Shown here: one piece after another, positions 15,530 through 24,960 of the stretch
How the letters are laid out: every line of letters begins with the position of its first letter
Numbering within the stretch: the first letter of the stretch is position 1
DNA from: Rubrivivax sp.
GTDB lineage: Bacteria; Pseudomonadota; Gammaproteobacteria; Burkholderiales; Burkholderiaceae
Length of the DNA stretch: 64,000 nt
Direction: 5' to 3'
NCBI GenBank assembly: GCA_016790225.1
Contig: JAEUOZ010000002.1
Location: 124,001 to 188,000, forward strand
The notes under the pieces: model-generated
What the model was told of the DNA's origin: nothing
The model's input: the letters and a program-made list of their open reading frames with translations, nothing else
Databases searched by the model: none
Position numbers and translations under genes: made by a program

Positions 15530-18121
15530 ATGCTTGCTGCCTACCGCCAACATGCCGCCGAACGTGCTGCCCTCGGCATCCCCCCGCTGCCGCTGGATGC
15601 CAAGCAGGTCGCCGCGCTGATCGATCTGATCAAGAGCCCCCCCGCCGGCGAAGAGGCCTTTCTGCTGGACCTGCTCACGCACCGCGTGCCGCCGGGCGTG
15701 GACGATGCCGCCAAGGTCAAGGCGAGCTTCCTGGCCGCCGTCGCCCATGGCGATCTGGCCGTCGCCCTGATCGGCAAGGCCAAGGCCACCGAGCTGCTGG
15801 GCACGATGGTCGGCGGCTACAACGTGCACCCCTTGATTGAACTGTTGGACGATGCCGAAGTCGCCCCGGTGGCCGCCGCCGCGCTGAAGAAGACGCTCTT
15901 GATGTTCGATTACTTCAACGACGTCGCCACCAAGGCGCAGGCCGGCAATGCACACGCCCAGGCCGTGATGCAGAGCTGGGCCGATGCCGAGTGGTTCACC
16001 AGCCGCCCGGAAGTGCCGCGCACCATCACGGTCAGCGTCTTCAAGGTGCCTGGCGAAACCAATACCGATGATCTCTCCCCGGCGCCCGATGCCTGGAGCC
16101 GCCCGGACATCCCGCTGCACTACCTGGCGATGCTGAAGAATACGCGCCCGGACGCCGCCTTCAAGCCCGAGGAAGACGGCAAGCGCGGCCCGATGCAGTT
16201 CATCGACGACCTGAAGAAGAAGGGCCACCTGGTGGCCTATGTCGGCGATGTGGTCGGCACCGGCTCCAGCCGCAAGAGCGCCACCAACAGCGTGATCTGG
16301 GCCACGGGCCAAGACATCCCCTTCGTGCCCAACAAGCGCTTCGGCGGCGTCACGCTCGGCGGCAAGATCGCACCGATCTTCTTCAACACGCAGGAAGACT
16401 CCGGCTCACTGCCCATCGAGGTGGACGTGGGCCAGCTGCAGATGGGCGACGTGATCGACGTCATGCCCTACGACGGCAAGCTGGTGAAGAACGGCAGCAC
16501 CGTCGCCGAGTTCAAGCTCAAGAGCGACGTGCTGTTCGACGAAGTGCGCGCTGGCGGCCGCATCAACCTGATCATCGGCCGCTCGCTCACCGCCAAGGCA
16601 CGCGAGTTCCTGGGCCTGCCCGCCAGCACGGTCTTCCGCCTGCCGCAGCCGCCGGCCGCCACCAACGCCGGCTTCACGCTCGCGCAGAAGATGGTCGGCC
16701 GTGCCTGCGGCCTGCCTGAAGGCCAGGGCATCCGCCCGGGCACCTACTGCGAGCCGCGCATGACCACCGTCGGCAGCCAGGACACCACCGGCCCGATGAC
16801 GCGCGACGAACTGAAGGACCTGGCCTGCCTGGGCTTCAGCGCTGATCTGGTGATGCAGAGCTTCTGCCACACCGCGGCCTACCCGAAGCCCGTGGACGTG
16901 AAGACGCACCGCGAGCTGCCGGCCTTCATCTCCAGCCGCGGCGGCGTCAGCCTGCGCCCGGGCGACGGCGTGATCCACAGCTGGCTCAACCGCCTGCTGC
17001 TGCCCGACACCGTGGGCACGGGCGGCGACAGCCACACGCGCTTCCCGATCGGCATCAGCTTCCCGGCCGGCTCCGGCCTGGTGGCCTTCGGTGCCGCCAC
17101 CGGCGTCATGCCGCTGGACATGCCTGAGAGCGTGCTGGTTCGCTACAAGGGCGAGATGCAGCCGGGCGTGACGCTGCGCGATCTTGTGCACGCCATCCCG
17201 CTGGCAGCCATCAAGGCCGGCCTGCTGACCGTGGCCAAGGCCGGCAAGAAGAACATCTTCTCCGGCCGCGTGCTGGAAATCGAAGGCCTGCCCGATCTGA
17301 AGGTGGAGCAGGCGTTCGAACTCAGCGATGCCAGCGCAGAGCGCAGCGCAGCCGGCTGCACGATCAAGCTGAACAAGGAACCGATCATCGAGTACCTGAA
17401 CAGCAACGTCGTGCTGATGAAGAACATGATCGCCGACGGCTACCAGGACAAGCGCACGCTGGAGCGCCGCATCCGCAACGTGGAAGCCTGGCTGGCCAAC
17501 CCGCAGCTGCTGGAGGCCGACAAGGACGCGGAGTACGCCGCCGTCATCGAGATCGACCTGAACGAGCTCAAGGAACCGGTGCTGTGCTGCCCGAACGATC
17601 CGGACGATGCCAAACTGCTGAGTGAAGTCGCCGGCACGAAGATCGACGAAGCCTTCATCGGCTCGTGCATGACCAACATCGGCCACTTCCGCGCTGCCGC
17701 CAAGCTGCTGGGCAACCAGCGCGACATCCCGGTCAAGCTGTGGGTCGCGCCGCCCACCAAGATGGATCAGAACGAGCTGATCAAGGAAGGCCATTACGCC
17801 GCCTTCGGCACCGCCGGTGCGCGCACCGAGATGCCCGGCTGCAGCCTGTGCATGGGCAACCAGGCCCAGGTCCGTGAAGGCGCGACGGTCGTCTCCACCA
17901 GCACGCGCAACTTCCCCAACCGCCTGGGCAAGAACACCAATGTGTTCCTTGCCTCGGCCGAGCTGGCGGCGATCGCCTCCAAGCTGGGCAAGCTGCCCAC
18001 CGTGGCCGAGTACCACGAAGCCATGGGCGTCGTGAACAAGGACGGCGCCTCGATCTACAAGTACATGAACTTCGACCAGATCGAGGAATACGCCGACACC
18101 GCCAAGGCCGTGACGGTCTGA
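15530..18121 (+). CDS. acnB: Aconitate hydratase B (bifunctional 2-methylisocitrate dehydratase type)
   Basis: 863 residues, the normal AcnB length. It isomerises citrate to isocitrate with a labile [4Fe-4S] cluster. The N-terminal HEAT-like domain begins [20 protein letters not shown]; the swivel domain ([29 protein letters not shown]) precedes the cluster domains, the domain order that defines AcnB. Cluster ligands are in [12 protein letters not shown] and [14 protein letters not shown] precedes the ATG. A palindrome related to that near the GntR gene and mdh lies in its promoter region, consistent with joint control of TCA genes. Confidence 0.97.
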   Translation: MLAAYRQHAAERAALGIPPLPLDAKQVAALIDLIKSPPAGEEAFLLDLLTHRVPPGVDDAAKVKASFLAAVAHGDLAVALIGKAKATELLGTMVGGYNVHPLIELLDDAEVAPVAAAALKKTLLMFDYFNDVATKAQAGNAHAQAVMQSWADAEWFTSRPEVPRTITVSVFKVPGETNTDDLSPAPDAWSRPDIPLHYLAMLKNTRPDAAFKPEEDGKRGPMQFIDDLKKKGHLVAYVGDVVGTGSSRKSATNSVIWATGQDIPFVPNKRFGGVTLGGKIAPIFFNTQEDSGSLPIEVDVGQLQMGDVIDVMPYDGKLVKNGSTVAEFKLKSDVLFDEVRAGGRINLIIGRSLTAKAREFLGLPASTVFRLPQPPAATNAGFTLAQKMVGRACGLPEGQGIRPGTYCEPRMTTVGSQDTTGPMTRDELKDLACLGFSADLVMQSFCHTAAYPKPVDVKTHRELPAFISSRGGVSLRPGDGVIHSWLNRLLLPDTVGTGGDSHTRFPIGISFPAGSGLVAFGAATGVMPLDMPESVLVRYKGEMQPGVTLRDLVHAIPLAAIKAGLLTVAKAGKKNIFSGRVLEIEGLPDLKVEQAFELSDASAERSAAGCTIKLNKEPIIEYLNSNVVLMKNMIADGYQDKRTLERRIRNVEAWLANPQLLEADKDAEYAAVIEIDLNELKEPVLCCPNDPDDAKLLSEVAGTKIDEAFIGSCMTNIGHFRAAAKLLGNQRDIPVKLWVAPPTKMDQNELIKEGHYAAFGTAGARTEMPGCSLCMGNQAQVREGATVVSTSTRNFPNRLGKNTNVFLASAELAAIASKLGKLPTVAEYHEAMGVVNKDGASIYKYMNFDQIEEYADTAKAVTV

Positions 18122-18130
18122 CAGCAGGGT

Positions 18131-18155
18131 CGCCCGCGGCTTCAGGCCGCGGGCG
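18131..18155. terminator. GC hairpin between convergent acnB and the hybrid kinase gene
   Basis: A perfect 10-bp stem (CGCCCGCGGC / GCCGCGGGCG) with a 5-base loop covers the junction of the two genes and includes the kinase stop codon. There is no T-run, so intrinsic termination is only possible, not proven. Confidence 0.45.
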
Positions 18156-20370
18156 CGCCGCCCAGCGCCTCGCGGATGGCGCGCGCCAGTTCCATGCGGC
18201 GGTAGGGCTTGGCCAGCAGATGGACACCCGGGTCGAGCCGCCCGTGGTGGACGATGGCATTCTCGGTGTAGCCCGAGGTGTACAGCAGCTTGATCGCCGG
18301 GCGCAGCTGCCGCGCGGCATCGGCCAGTTCGCGTCCGCTCATGCCGGGCATGATGACATCGGTGAACAGCAGCGCGACGTCCTCTCGCTGGGACAGCAGC
18401 GCCATCGCCGCCGCGCCGCCTTCGGCTTCCAGCACGCGATAGCCCAGCGAGCGCAGTTCGTTGCAGGCGTAGCGGCGCACCAGTTCGTCGTCTTCGACCA
18501 CGAGGATGGTCTCCGCGCCTCCTTGCACGACCTGCTCCGCCACCGCGGGCAGTTCGGCGCTCAACAGCCGCTCCGCGCGCGGCAGATACAGCTTCACCGT
18601 GGTGCCCTGGCCCGGCTCGGAATAGATGCTGACATGGCCTGCAGACTGCTTGATGAAGCCGTAGACCATGGCCAGCCCGAGCCCCGTCCCCTTGCCCTTG
18701 GCCTTGGTGGTGAAGAAGGGTTCGAAGACCTGATCCAGGTGCTCTGGCGCGATGCCTTCACCGGTGTCGGAAACCGCCAGCAGCACATACTGGCCGGGCG
18801 CCAGATCCTGGTAGCGATCGGTGTAGGCCCGGTCCAGCGAGGCATTGGCCGTCTCCAGCGTGAGGCGGCCGCCACCCGGCATCGCATCCCGCGCATTGAG
18901 ACACAGGTTGAGCACCGCGTTCTCCAGCTGCCCCGGATCCACCTGGGCCTGCCACAGGCCGGCCCCGCGAACGGACTCGATCTCCACCTGGGCGCCCAGC
19001 GTGCGGCGCAGCAAGGGGTCCAGGGCCGCCAGCAGCTGGTTGACATCCACCGCACGAGGTGCCAGCGGCTGCTTGCGCGCGAAGGCCAGCAGCTGCTGTG
19101 TCAGCTCAGCCCCGCGCTGCGCAGCCTGCTGGATCATGCCGGCCAGCGCCTGCTGATCGGGCCGATCGGCATTCATCTCGGCCAGCAGTTCCGCATTGCC
19201 CAGCACCACGGTGAGCAGATTGTTGAAGTCATGCGCCACGCCGCCCGTGAGTTGCCCCACCGCCTGCATGCGCTGAGACTGGCGCAGACGGTTGTTCAGC
19301 CGCGTGATGTCGTCGCGCTGCTCCTGCAGGGCTTGAGCAGTCCGGTTCATCACCCCCATCAGATCGCCCAGTTCGCCCCGCGGCAGCGGCGGCGCGATGC
19401 GCGTCTCCAGCCGCCCGGCCGCCAGCTCGCGGGCCATCGCCGACAAGCGGCTGATCTGGCGCCGCAGGGCCACTTCCGACAAGGCCCAGAGCAGCGCAAA
19501 GAGCAGCACGGCCGCGATGGCCAGGCCGAACAGGTCCTGCGCAAAGCGCCGGTTGGCGGTCTGCACCAGCACGCTGCGCGGCGCGCCCGTCAGCACGTAC
19601 AGATCGGCTTCCGCGGTGAGCCGGCGGTCGGCCACGGCCCAGCGAAAGGTCTCGCCATCCGGGCCCGGCAGATCGGCGCTGTCCAGCGCCTGTTGCGAGG
19701 CCATCGCAAACAAGGGTGAATCGGCGATCGAGCCACCGCCGGACATTGCCGTGCCATCGGCCCGCGTGCTTGCCAGCACGCTGCCCTTGCGGTCCACCAG
19801 CAGCACCTGCATCCCGGGCAGGCGCCGCAAATCGCTGGCCGCCAGCAGCTTCAGGTTCAGCGAGGCCAGCAGCACGAAGCGCAGTTCGCCCGCCGGCGAG
19901 CGCACCGGGTGCGCCACCTGCAGCACCGGCGTGCCGGTGAGGCGGCCGAATACAGGCTCCAGGATCACGCCGCCCCGGGACGTCAGCGCGGTCTTGAAGT
20001 AGGCACGGTCCTTCAGATCCAGCTCGCGCCCGGAGCGCAGCGAGTCGCAGAAGAGCCGCCCGTCCGGACGGATGGTGATGATGCCGGTGTACTGCGGATA
20101 GGCTTCGCGCACCTCGGACAGGAAGGTCGAGCAGGCCTCGCGGTCTTCGGTCTGCAGCACGCCGGCACGCGCCAGCCCGTAGAGCAGTTGCGCCGTGCCT
20201 TGGCTGCGGTCGTTCAGTTCCTCGGCCAGCCGATTGGCTGCCGAGACCAGGGCGGCCGTCTCGTCCCTGACCTCGTTCTGCCGGTCCTGCGCGAAGCGCA
20301 GCACCACCAGCAGCGCCGGCACGGCGACCGCCAGCAAGGCGATGAGGAGGAGTCTCGCGCGGGTTCCCAT
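18142..20370 (-). CDS. Membrane hybrid sensor histidine kinase with C-terminal receiver
   Basis: 742 residues. TM1 covers about 6-25 and a periplasmic Cache-type sensor about 30-275 (includes GRLTGTPVLQVAHPV, typical of double-Cache folds). TM2 is about 280-299 and HAMP about 300-355. The HisKA phospho-acceptor is His380 in GGVAHDFNNLL, the ATPase domain has NLCLNARDAM, DTGEGIAPEHL and GKGTGLGLAMVYG, and the receiver has Asp671 in FTDVIMPGMSG. The HDFNN box and receiver match the family of soluble-output hybrid kinases that pass phosphate to a partner. The divergent lone receiver gene at 20508 is the obvious candidate partner. The ligand is unknown. Confidence 0.93.
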   Translation of the reverse strand: MGTRARLLLIALLAVAVPALLVVLRFAQDRQNEVRDETAALVSAANRLAEELNDRSQGTAQLLYGLARAGVLQTEDREACSTFLSEVREAYPQYTGIITIRPDGRLFCDSLRSGRELDLKDRAYFKTALTSRGGVILEPVFGRLTGTPVLQVAHPVRSPAGELRFVLLASLNLKLLAASDLRRLPGMQVLLVDRKGSVLASTRADGTAMSGGGSIADSPLFAMASQQALDSADLPGPDGETFRWAVADRRLTAEADLYVLTGAPRSVLVQTANRRFAQDLFGLAIAAVLLFALLWALSEVALRRQISRLSAMARELAAGRLETRIAPPLPRGELGDLMGVMNRTAQALQEQRDDITRLNNRLRQSQRMQAVGQLTGGVAHDFNNLLTVVLGNAELLAEMNADRPDQQALAGMIQQAAQRGAELTQQLLAFARKQPLAPRAVDVNQLLAALDPLLRRTLGAQVEIESVRGAGLWQAQVDPGQLENAVLNLCLNARDAMPGGGRLTLETANASLDRAYTDRYQDLAPGQYVLLAVSDTGEGIAPEHLDQVFEPFFTTKAKGKGTGLGLAMVYGFIKQSAGHVSIYSEPGQGTTVKLYLPRAERLLSAELPAVAEQVVQGGAETILVVEDDELVRRYACNELRSLGYRVLEAEGGAAAMALLSQREDVALLFTDVIMPGMSGRELADAARQLRPAIKLLYTSGYTENAIVHHGRLDPGVHLLAKPYRRMELARAIREALGGAPAA

Positions 20371-20507
20371 GGTCGACCGATGCTAGCCCAAGGGTGCACC
20401 AGCCCCGAACGCGCGCGGCCCGAAGCCGAAGCGCGCTGGCATCCCTCCCGTGACACACAATCGACGGCCCCAAGGAAGCGCCTGACCGCTCACGGGCAAC
20501 CCCTGCC

Positions 20508-20885
20508 ATGACCGAGCGCCGACTGCTGATCCTCGATGACGACGCGACCATCGCGCAGATCCTGCTCGCCAGTGCGCGTGCTGCCAGCCTGGCGGCGCGC
20601 TGGCACGCGCGGCTGGCGCCCTTCCTGGAAGACGCTGCCGACTGGCAGCCCACTCATCTGCTGATCGACCTGACGCTGCCGGAACAGGAACCGTCGCAGG
20701 TGATGCAGGCCCTGGCACACCAGCGCTGCACGGCGCAGATCATCATCTGCAGCGGCAGGGATGCCGGCGAGTGCCAGGCTGCGCTGGCGCTGGCCGGCAG
20801 CCTGGGCTTGAGGCCGGGCGGCGTGCTGACCAAGCCCTTCACGCAGCAGCAGTTCCGGGCCTTGCTGGCGCCGGCCGGCGCCTGA
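20508..20885 (+). CDS. Single-domain response regulator (receiver only)
   Basis: 125 residues with no output domain. The acidic pocket is LILDDD (Asp10-12), the phosphorylated residue is Asp54 in LLIDLTLP, and the conserved Lys is in LTKPF near 109. It lies 137 bases from, and divergent to, the hybrid kinase, so the two probably form a phosphorelay pair. The loop after Asp54 (EQEPSQ) lacks the usual Pro-Gly, which may weaken phosphorylation. Confidence 0.85.
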   Translation: MTERRLLILDDDATIAQILLASARAASLAARWHARLAPFLEDAADWQPTHLLIDLTLPEQEPSQVMQALAHQRCTAQIIICSGRDAGECQAALALAGSLGLRPGGVLTKPFTQQQFRALLAPAGA

Positions 20886-20901
20886 GAGCACCCCCAGGGC
20901 C

Positions 20902-20997
20902 GGGCTGCGCCCAGCCCGCCCCCCGCGGGGGGTTCAAGCAAAGTGGCAAAGCCACATTTGCTTCTGAGCCTCAGCCTACGGCTCGCCCTGCGGGCGA
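20902..20997. repeat. Cluster of small intergenic palindromes
   Basis: Three stem-loops are packed into this gap: CCCCCC-GC-GGGGGG (20919-20932), GCAAAGTGG / CCACATTTGC with one bulge (20938-20961) and TCGCCC-TGC-GGGCGA (20983-20997). Such strings resemble dispersed REP-like intergenic repeats of Burkholderiales, from memory. A terminator role for the receiver gene is also possible. Confidence 0.4.
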
Positions 20998-21035
20998 CGT
21001 TCGCCAAGGTGCTGCGCCGTCCTCCGGTCTGCGCA

Positions 21036-21080
21036 CAGGCTCACCGCTTGCAGGCTCACCGCTTGCCGCCTCACCACTTG
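21036..21080 (-). repeat. Three tandem 15-bp repeats at the 3' end of the proline-rich gene
   Basis: CAGGCTCACCGCTTG occurs twice in direct succession (21036-21050, 21051-21065), followed by a copy with four changes (21066-21080) that contains the gene's stop codon. Each unit carries an in-frame stop on the reverse strand, so the protein end is unaffected. It looks like slippage duplication of the gene end. Confidence 0.8.
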
Positions 21081-22870
21081 CAGCCGCTGTCCTTCTTCAT
21101 GCTGTCTGCCGCAATCGCCACGGCGCCGAGCAGGCCCTTGTCCGCGTGGGCCTTGCGGCAGTCCTCCTTGGCAGACTTCTCGATGTCGCGCGCCAGGCGC
21201 GTGCGTGTCTCTGGCGGTGGCGGCAGCAGGCGCAGTGCATTCGGGTTGCTGCCAGGCGGCAGCAGCGGGGGCTCACCCGGCCGTGCGCGGGGCAGTTCCA
21301 GCTGCAGCCGCCCCGGCACCGCGGCCGACGCTGCAGCGGCCGCGGCTGTTGGCGGAGGTGGGAGGTTGATGATTCCGCGCAGGGCAGGATCCACGCCGGC
21401 CGGCCCTGGCTGAGCGGTCAGCGCGCCCGTGGCCGGGCCGGGCACGGGCCGGGCAACCGGCGCTGCCTCGCGCGGGGACGTGACCGCCGACGGCCCCCCC
21501 GACCCCGCGACGGAGGGCACCGGGCTGGCGGGCGAGGTCTGGGTGGGGCTGGCCAGCGAAGGCGGCAAGGCCGGCGGCGGGCTGGGGGGCGCGGCAGCCG
21601 CGGCAGGCTGTGGCGCGACGCTGGCCGGCGCCGCGGTGGGCGGCGGCAGCACCGGGCTCACCACCGCCGCCGCACGCGGAGCCGCCTGCGGCACGGCAGC
21701 GGGTGCTGCCGGCAACGGCAGCGGGGGCGGGATCGCGGCCAGCGGCGGCGCAGGGGGTGCCACGGGTGCCGGCGTCGGGCGCGGCGCAGGCGGCACGGCG
21801 ACCGGCGGCAGCGCCACCGGCGGCAGCGCCACCGGCGGTGTCGCCAGCGGCGGCGGCGCCAGCGGTTCCACGATGCGTGTCTGCGTCTCCAGGCTCTGCA
21901 GGGCCGGCAGCGCACGCGGGATCTCGGGCTCGCGGGCCGGTGCCGGGGTTGGCGCGGCCACTGCGGGGGCGGGCTCGGCCAGGGCCGGCGGCAGGGGCGT
22001 GCTCACCACCGCCGGCGGCGCCGCGGGCGGCACCTGGGGCGCCGCGGCGGGCGCCGAGGCCGGGGCCGCGGCGAGCGGGGTCGCCACCGGCCCGAGGCTC
22101 GGCGCCACCGGCGTCTTGCGGGCGGCCTCCGGCAGGCCCTGGGTCGGCCGTTCGGAGGCCGGCAGGCTCGGCCGCTCGGCTTCCACCAGCGCCGGCATGC
22201 GGCGGCCGGTCGCCTCGATCGTTTCGCGCGAGGGCAAGGCCGGCGCCGGTGGCGTGGTGCGGGCCGGCACCGCCGGTCCGGTGCGTGCCGGCGCTGCAGC
22301 AGCCGGCACGGCGATCAAGGCCGGGGGCTCAGGGGCGGGCGGCTCGACGGCGGGTGGCAGGGGTACGCGCGGGGCCGGCGGCAGCGACAAGGGCGCGGGC
22401 GGCGGGGCCTGGAGGTCCGCAAGGTCGGGCGCGGCGGGCAGGCCGGAATCCAGGCCGCGCAGCAAGGCGCCTTCTGCGGCCTGGCCGGCCAGCGGATCCG
22501 TGGCCGGCCCCAACTCGGGGGCGGTGTCGCGGCGGTCGCTGTCGGGCGCCACCGCCGCACGCGGCTGGGCGCGAGGGTCAGCCTGCGGCCGGGCTTCGGC
22601 CCAGGGCCGCGGCGCTGCGACGCTGTCCGTCACGCCCGGTGCCGCAGCGCCGGGCAACTGCAGCTGCAGCTCGGAGACCGGCCCGGCCCAGCCGCCCGCC
22701 GAGCCGCCGTCGCCGCTGCCAGACTCCGTGCCTACCCACAGCAGCATCAGCGCGTGCAGCAGCCCGGCCAGCAGCAGACAGCGCATCAAGGAGACATCCG
22801 CCGGCCCGTCGGGCAGCAGGACCGGCTCTCGGATGTCAAGGAAGCGGCTGTCGATCGTCGCGGTACTCAT
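21071..22870 (-). CDS. Long Ala/Pro-rich single-pass envelope protein, TonB-like N-terminus
   Basis: 599 residues. One transmembrane segment at about 36-50 (LLLAGLLHALMLLWVG) resembles the TonB anchor. About 480 residues of Ala/Pro-rich sequence follow, long enough to span the periplasm. The C-terminus is a short conserved-looking piece with two Cys (KEDCRKAHADKG and DSGCKW) in place of a recognisable TonB C-terminal fold. The start at 22870 is preferred to one 8 codons earlier because the longer N-terminus is Arg/Cys-rich and unlike a protein. It is divergent from trhO. A TonB-like coupling role is only a guess. Low complexity makes homology calls unreliable. Confidence 0.7.
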   Translation of the reverse strand: MSTATIDSRFLDIREPVLLPDGPADVSLMRCLLLAGLLHALMLLWVGTESGSGDGGSAGGWAGPVSELQLQLPGAAAPGVTDSVAAPRPWAEARPQADPRAQPRAAVAPDSDRRDTAPELGPATDPLAGQAAEGALLRGLDSGLPAAPDLADLQAPPPAPLSLPPAPRVPLPPAVEPPAPEPPALIAVPAAAAPARTGPAVPARTTPPAPALPSRETIEATGRRMPALVEAERPSLPASERPTQGLPEAARKTPVAPSLGPVATPLAAAPASAPAAAPQVPPAAPPAVVSTPLPPALAEPAPAVAAPTPAPAREPEIPRALPALQSLETQTRIVEPLAPPPLATPPVALPPVALPPVAVPPAPRPTPAPVAPPAPPLAAIPPPLPLPAAPAAVPQAAPRAAAVVSPVLPPPTAAPASVAPQPAAAAAPPSPPPALPPSLASPTQTSPASPVPSVAGSGGPSAVTSPREAAPVARPVPGPATGALTAQPGPAGVDPALRGIINLPPPPTAAAAAASAAVPGRLQLELPRARPGEPPLLPPGSNPNALRLLPPPPETRTRLARDIEKSAKEDCRKAHADKGLLGAVAIAADSMKKDSGCKW

Positions 22871-23016
22871 CGGGACCCGGCAGCGCCTGCACACCGGTCG
22901 GCGGCAGGGCTCGCGCCGTGCGTGGCCATGTCAGATGGCCCGCAGTATGGCGCCGCACGGCCTGCCCACGGCGATGAGCCGCGGCCGGCCCCGCCCGGCT
23001 TCCTAGAATCCGTGGC

Positions 23017-23799
23017 GTGAGCGCCACCATCCTGAACCTCAGTGCCTACCGCTTCGTGCCGCTGGACGGCCTGCCGGCGCTGCAGGCGCGCATCCGCGAA
23101 GCGGCCGAAGCAGCCGGCCTGCGGGGCACCGTGCTGCTGGCGGCCGAGGGCATCAACCTGTTCGTGGCCGGCCCGATCGCCGCGGCGCGCGCCTGGCTGG
23201 AGGCGCTGCGTGAAGATCCGCGCCTGGCCGGGCTGCAGGCCAAGGAAAGCCTCAGCGAGACCCTGCCCTTCCGGCGCCTGAAGGTGCGCATCAAGCGCGA
23301 GATCATCCGCATGGACATGCCGGTGATCCAGCCGGCCGAAGGCCGTGCGCCCGCGGTCGCGCCGCAGACGCTGGCGCGCTGGATCGAACAAGGCCAGGAC
23401 GACGCCGGGCGCCCGCTGCGCCTGCTGGATACGCGCAACGCCTTCGAGGTGGATGCGGGGGCCTTTGCCGACGCCATCGACTGGCGCCTGAACCGCTTCA
23501 GCGAGTTTCCCGCCGCGCTGGCCGCCCACCGCGACGAACTGCAGGGCTGCACGGTGGTGAGCTACTGCACCGGTGGCATCCGCTGCGAGAAGGCCGCCCT
23601 GGTGATGCAGCAGCTGGGGCTCGACCACAGCTACCAGCTCGAAGGCGGCATCCTGCAGTACTTCCAGGCCACCGGGGGCCGGGCACCGGGCTGGCAAGGC
23701 CGCTGCTTCGTCTTCGACGAGCGCGAGGGCCTGGACCCCCAGCTCAGGCCTGTTGCCGGCCTCCCCACCCCCGACCCCACTGCGCCGAGACCAGCATGA
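23017..23799 (+). CDS. trhO: tRNA uridine(34) hydroxylase (rhodanese-domain, YceA family)
   Basis: 260 residues. The N-terminal acylphosphatase-like domain contains GTVLLAAEGINLFVAGP. The C-terminal rhodanese domain has SYCTGGIRCEKA with active-site Cys184 and second conserved Cys190. The family makes 5-hydroxyuridine at tRNA position 34 in an O2-dependent reaction. Translation starts at GTG; no ATG gives the family N-terminus. The stop overlaps the start of the next gene by four bases (ATGA), so they are co-translated, with no obvious functional link. Confidence 0.93.
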   Translation: MSATILNLSAYRFVPLDGLPALQARIREAAEAAGLRGTVLLAAEGINLFVAGPIAAARAWLEALREDPRLAGLQAKESLSETLPFRRLKVRIKREIIRMDMPVIQPAEGRAPAVAPQTLARWIEQGQDDAGRPLRLLDTRNAFEVDAGAFADAIDWRLNRFSEFPAALAAHRDELQGCTVVSYCTGGIRCEKAALVMQQLGLDHSYQLEGGILQYFQATGGRAPGWQGRCFVFDEREGLDPQLRPVAGLPTPDPTAPRPA

Positions 23800-24956
23800 A
23801 CCCCAACGCCGAACATCCGCCGCACACCCTGGCCGATCTGGAAACCCCGGTGGCGCTGCTGGATCTGCCGCAGATGGAGCGCAACATCCGCCACATGCAG
23901 ACCGCGGCCGATGCGCTGGGCGTGCGGCTGCGCCCGCACGTGAAGACGGCCAAGTGCGTGCCCGTGGCGGTGCGCCAGCGCGAGGCCGGCGGCCACGGCA
24001 TCACGGTGTCCACGCTGAAGGAGGCTGACGCCTTCTTCGAGGCGGGCTTCGACGACATCCTCTATGCCGTGGGCGTGGTGCCCAACAAGCTGGCGCATGC
24101 GCTGGCGCTGCGCCAGCGCGGCTGCCGGCTGCAGCTGATCGTGGATTCCCTGGCCGCGGTGCAGGCACTGGTGCAGGCGGGCCGGGCGGCTGAGCACGCC
24201 TTCGAGGTGCTGATCGAGGTGGACGTGGACGGCCAGCGTGCCGGCGTGCCGCCGGATGCCGAGCTGCTGCTGGAGATGGGGCGCGCCCTGCTCGCGGGCG
24301 GCCAGCGGCTGCTGGGCGTGATGACGCACGGCGGCGGCTCCTACGGCATGCGGGGCGCAGCGGCGCTGCAGGCCTTCGCCGAGCAGGAGCGCAGCCGCTG
24401 CGTGCAGGCTGCCGAACGCCTGCGCGCCGCCGGCCTGCCCTGCGAGGTGGTGAGCGTGGGCTCCACGCCCAGCGCGCTGAGCGCCCGCAGCGCCGCCGGC
24501 GTCACCGAGATCCGCGCCGGCGTCTACGTGTTCCACGATCTGGTGATGGCCGGTCTGGGTGTGTGCCGCCCCGAGGACATCGCCCTGAGCGTGCTGTGCA
24601 CGGTGATCGGCCATCAGGCGCACAAGGGCTGGGTGCTGGTGGATGCCGGCTGGATGGCGCTGAGCCGTGACCGCGGCACGCAGGGCCAGCCGCTCGACCA
24701 GGGCTACGGGCTGGTGTGCCGCGAGGACGGCCAGCCGCTCATGAACTGGACCGTCAGCGCCGCGAATCAGGAGCACGGCATCATCACCGCGCGCGATGGG
24801 CAGATGCCGCCGGATCTGGCCGAGCGATTCCCGCTTGGCAGCCGGCTGCGCATCCTGCCCAACCATGCCTGCGCCACCGCGGCCCAGTTCAGCGAATACC
24901 TTGTGCTGGGGCCCGAAGGCCCGCAGGCACGCTGGCCGCGATTCGGCGGCTGGTAG
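23796..24956 (+). CDS. D-serine dehydratase-like PLP enzyme (DSD1 family, alanine racemase fold)
   Basis: 386 residues. The fold-type III PLP barrel starts at LETPVALLDLPQMERNI, and the cofactor Lys50 lies in RPHVKTAKC. The C-terminal beta domain ends with LPNHACATAAQF, whose His357 and Cys359 match the metal-binding pair known from eukaryotic-type D-serine dehydratase. This supports a zinc-dependent dehydratase acting on D-serine or a D-threonine analogue (D-threo-3-hydroxyaspartate is another option). It overlaps trhO by four bases. Substrate is not decided by sequence. Confidence 0.85.
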   Translation: MNPNAEHPPHTLADLETPVALLDLPQMERNIRHMQTAADALGVRLRPHVKTAKCVPVAVRQREAGGHGITVSTLKEADAFFEAGFDDILYAVGVVPNKLAHALALRQRGCRLQLIVDSLAAVQALVQAGRAAEHAFEVLIEVDVDGQRAGVPPDAELLLEMGRALLAGGQRLLGVMTHGGGSYGMRGAAALQAFAEQERSRCVQAAERLRAAGLPCEVVSVGSTPSALSARSAAGVTEIRAGVYVFHDLVMAGLGVCRPEDIALSVLCTVIGHQAHKGWVLVDAGWMALSRDRGTQGQPLDQGYGLVCREDGQPLMNWTVSAANQEHGIITARDGQMPPDLAERFPLGSRLRILPNHACATAAQFSEYLVLGPEGPQARWPRFGGW

Positions 24957-24960
24957 CGCG

